Shown piece by piece: positions 62,480 to 64,000 of a stretch of DNA of 64,000 nt. Origin of the DNA: Flavobacterium fontis (GTDB lineage Bacteria; Bacteroidota; Bacteroidia; Flavobacteriales; Flavobacteriaceae); the NCBI RefSeq assembly GCF_900129405.1, contig NZ_FQVQ01000001.1:248001-312000 (forward strand). Direction: 5' to 3'. The first letter of the stretch is position 1. Every line of letters starts with the position of its first letter. Position numbers and translations under genes: made by a program. The notes beneath the pieces were generated by a model. It searched no databases, was not told the origin of the DNA, and saw only the letters and a program-made list of their open reading frames with translations.

Positions 62480-64000
62480 ATGATTTGTCAAAAAGTGACT
62501 TTAAAGAGCTTTAAAATTTTAGTGATTCTGTTGTTTTTAAGTATAAATGCTTGGGGGCAATCTATATTTACTAATCCAATTACAGGTACTAATCCAAATA
62601 CTACCAATCCCTACACCATCGGGCAAGTTATAGATCCAAATATAACCGTTAGCGGAATTGGAAGAGGAACGGGTATAGCTGGAGCAAACGCGAACAATCG
62701 ATATAATGCGAATGGATGGAGTACCGGAGCAATTGATTTAAATGACTATTTTGAATTTACACTAACTCCTGCTCCTGGTTACAAAATTGATTTTGTGAGT
62801 TTTGTGTATACCGCTCAATTATCCTCTGGTGTAGCATCACATTCTTTTAGATCAAGTTTGGATGGGTTTACTACAGATATTGGTACACCTACTACAACGG
62901 GAACAACCATTTCATTGTCTTCATTACCTTTTCAAGGTATAACTAGTTCAATTACTTTCCGATTCTACTCCTATGGGTTAGGTGCTGCAACAACCACATT
63001 CAGTATTAATGATTTTACATTCAACGGTACGGTGTCTTTAAATTGCACGCCCCCTGCCAATCCAACGGGGACAATTACGGGAACAACCCCGGCCTGTACT
63101 TCAACAACGCTAACCTTTACCGGTACCGCTACGGCGCCAGTAGTCAATTATTGGCAAACAACACCAACAGGCACTTCCACAGCAAATAATGCGGCTACGC
63201 CTTTAAATGTAACCACGAGCGGTACTTATTATGTGCGTGCTTTTAATTCGGCGACCTCTTGTTGGTCCACAGGGAACGTGGCTTCCTCAGCCATTACAAT
63301 AGTTCCTGCCGTAAATATTACTACACAGCCTGCGAGTCAAACCGTTCAATCGTTAACCAATACGGTGTTTACGGTTGCGGCCTCTAATGCCGTTTCCTAC
63401 CAATGGCAAGTCTCAACCGACGGCGGTACCACTTGGACAAACTTAACCAATGTAGCCCCTTACAACAATGTGACCAATCCAACGCTAAATATCAACGCAA
63501 CCCCATCAGGATTAAATGGGTATCGCTATCGTTGTGTTGTAACGGGAACGACACCATGTGCAGTTGTTAATTCTAATGTAGCCATACTCACAGTTGCAAC
63601 CCCAATCGTTGCCTTAGCCAATACGGGCGCACAAGTTCCAGCAGCTTTTGTTTCACAAGGTACAGTGGATCACGTTTTACATCGTTTTCAACTTACCGTG
63701 TCCAGTTCCAATGCGACCCTCAACGGACTTCAAGCGATTCCCATTACAGGGACATACGCAGCTACCGATATTGTGAATCTTAAAGTTCGCTACTCCTTAG
63801 ATAACGTTTTGGATCCAGGTGATGCAACCTTGTGTACCCTAACGGCTCCTGGGGTGGCGGGAAATAAGAACTTTACACCCTTTACGTCAACCGTAATCAA
63901 CGCAGGAACGGTAGGGTATTTATTTATTACTGCTGACTTTTCTGCAACGGCCACGCTTGGCAATACGATTGGTGTGAATGGTTTTAGCAATGTAGGTGCT
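62480..64000 (+). CDS. Large exported Ig-like-domain protein, partial (at least 507 aa)
   Basis: The gene runs off the right edge; the last codon of the window is still in frame. A signal peptide covers about residues 1-27 (ILVILLFLSINAWGQ). Residues about 30-190 are a beta-rich domain with YFEFTLTPAPGYKIDFVSF. An Ig-like domain lies at about 275-375 (ITTQPASQTVQ, SYQWQVSTDGGTTW, YRCVVTG). A beta-sandwich module with YAATDIVNLKVRYSLDN and GYLFITADFSATATLG follows. Proteins of this kind usually end in a T9SS sorting domain, which would lie outside the window. An ATGAAAAAATGA stretch just upstream makes a two-lysine open frame overlapping the start. Confidence 0.88.
   Translation, partial: MICQKVTLKSFKILVILLFLSINAWGQSIFTNPITGTNPNTTNPYTIGQVIDPNITVSGIGRGTGIAGANANNRYNANGWSTGAIDLNDYFEFTLTPAPGYKIDFVSFVYTAQLSSGVASHSFRSSLDGFTTDIGTPTTTGTTISLSSLPFQGITSSITFRFYSYGLGAATTTFSINDFTFNGTVSLNCTPPANPTGTITGTTPACTSTTLTFTGTATAPVVNYWQTTPTGTSTANNAATPLNVTTSGTYYVRAFNSATSCWSTGNVASSAITIVPAVNITTQPASQTVQSLTNTVFTVAASNAVSYQWQVSTDGGTTWTNLTNVAPYNNVTNPTLNINATPSGLNGYRYRCVVTGTTPCAVVNSNVAILTVATPIVALANTGAQVPAAFVSQGTVDHVLHRFQLTVSSSNATLNGLQAIPITGTYAATDIVNLKVRYSLDNVLDPGDATLCTLTAPGVAGNKNFTPFTSTVINAGTVGYLFITADFSATATLGNTIGVNGFSNVGA

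Overview
The window comes from a Bacteroidota chromosome, most likely a member of the Flavobacteriaceae close to Flavobacterium. The signs are: several proteins with type IX secretion (T9SS) C-terminal sorting domains; DUF4270 and DUF4286 family proteins; a SusC-like TonB plug; genes with little or no Shine-Dalgarno sequence; promoters of the Bacteroidetes type (TTG, 19 bases, TAnnTTTG); and atpD-atpC standing apart from the other ATP synthase genes. No complete mobile element, CRISPR array or rRNA operon is visible. One tRNA (Asn, GTT) is present.

Positions 1-10,000 are an accessory island, visibly richer in A+T than the rest. It is a five-gene minus-strand unit: a T9SS beta-propeller surface protein, a 2256-residue RHS/YD-repeat polymorphic toxin, a candidate immunity gene, a second small exported toxin-like protein and a second candidate immunity gene. 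The last four genes overlap one another by 4-11 bases. An A+T-rich non-coding stretch of about 500 bases separates the island from tRNA-Asn and housekeeping genes.

Positions 10.5-26 kb are largely housekeeping: rseP and a T9SS M1 aminopeptidase (minus); serS, a TPR protein, DUF4286, a 44-residue ORF, rsmA, mgtE, a 2-hydroxyacid dehydrogenase fused to a VOC domain, then small membrane proteins (TM2, DUF2752, DUF4870) and an M48 protease (plus); then tas, an OmpA-like lipoprotein and xth (minus). Positions 26-41 kb hold envelope and lipid functions: a two-domain OlsF-like acyltransferase, a T9SS sugar dehydrogenase, two tandem DUF4139 proteins (one carrying an inserted TonB plug-like domain), two small exported proteins of unknown function, a monofunctional GT51 glycosyltransferase with a large periplasmic region, radA, an esterase-like protein lacking its nucleophilic serine, a flippase-like membrane protein, panD and panC. 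Positions 41-52.5 kb hold a truncated glycogen-synthase-like protein, a DUF4270 lipoprotein, glmS, a TonB receptor with an SGNH-hydrolase lipoprotein, and atpDC. Positions 52.6-57.6 kb are a biotin cluster (bioF, bioD, bioA and a beta-ketoacyl synthase) with a candidate structured RNA between bioF and bioD. The window ends with a large T9SS adhesin, recX, and the start of another large exported protein that runs off the edge.

The points most worth a second look are the RHS island and its two cassettes, the DUF4139/TonB-plug chimera, the dehydrogenase-VOC fusion, two probable pseudoenzymes (esterase-like and glycogen-synthase-like), the ketoacyl synthase and candidate RNA in the biotin operon, and a perfect 20-bp palindrome upstream of the TonB receptor. 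Family assignments rest on reading motifs by eye and on remembered family features. No database search was possible.
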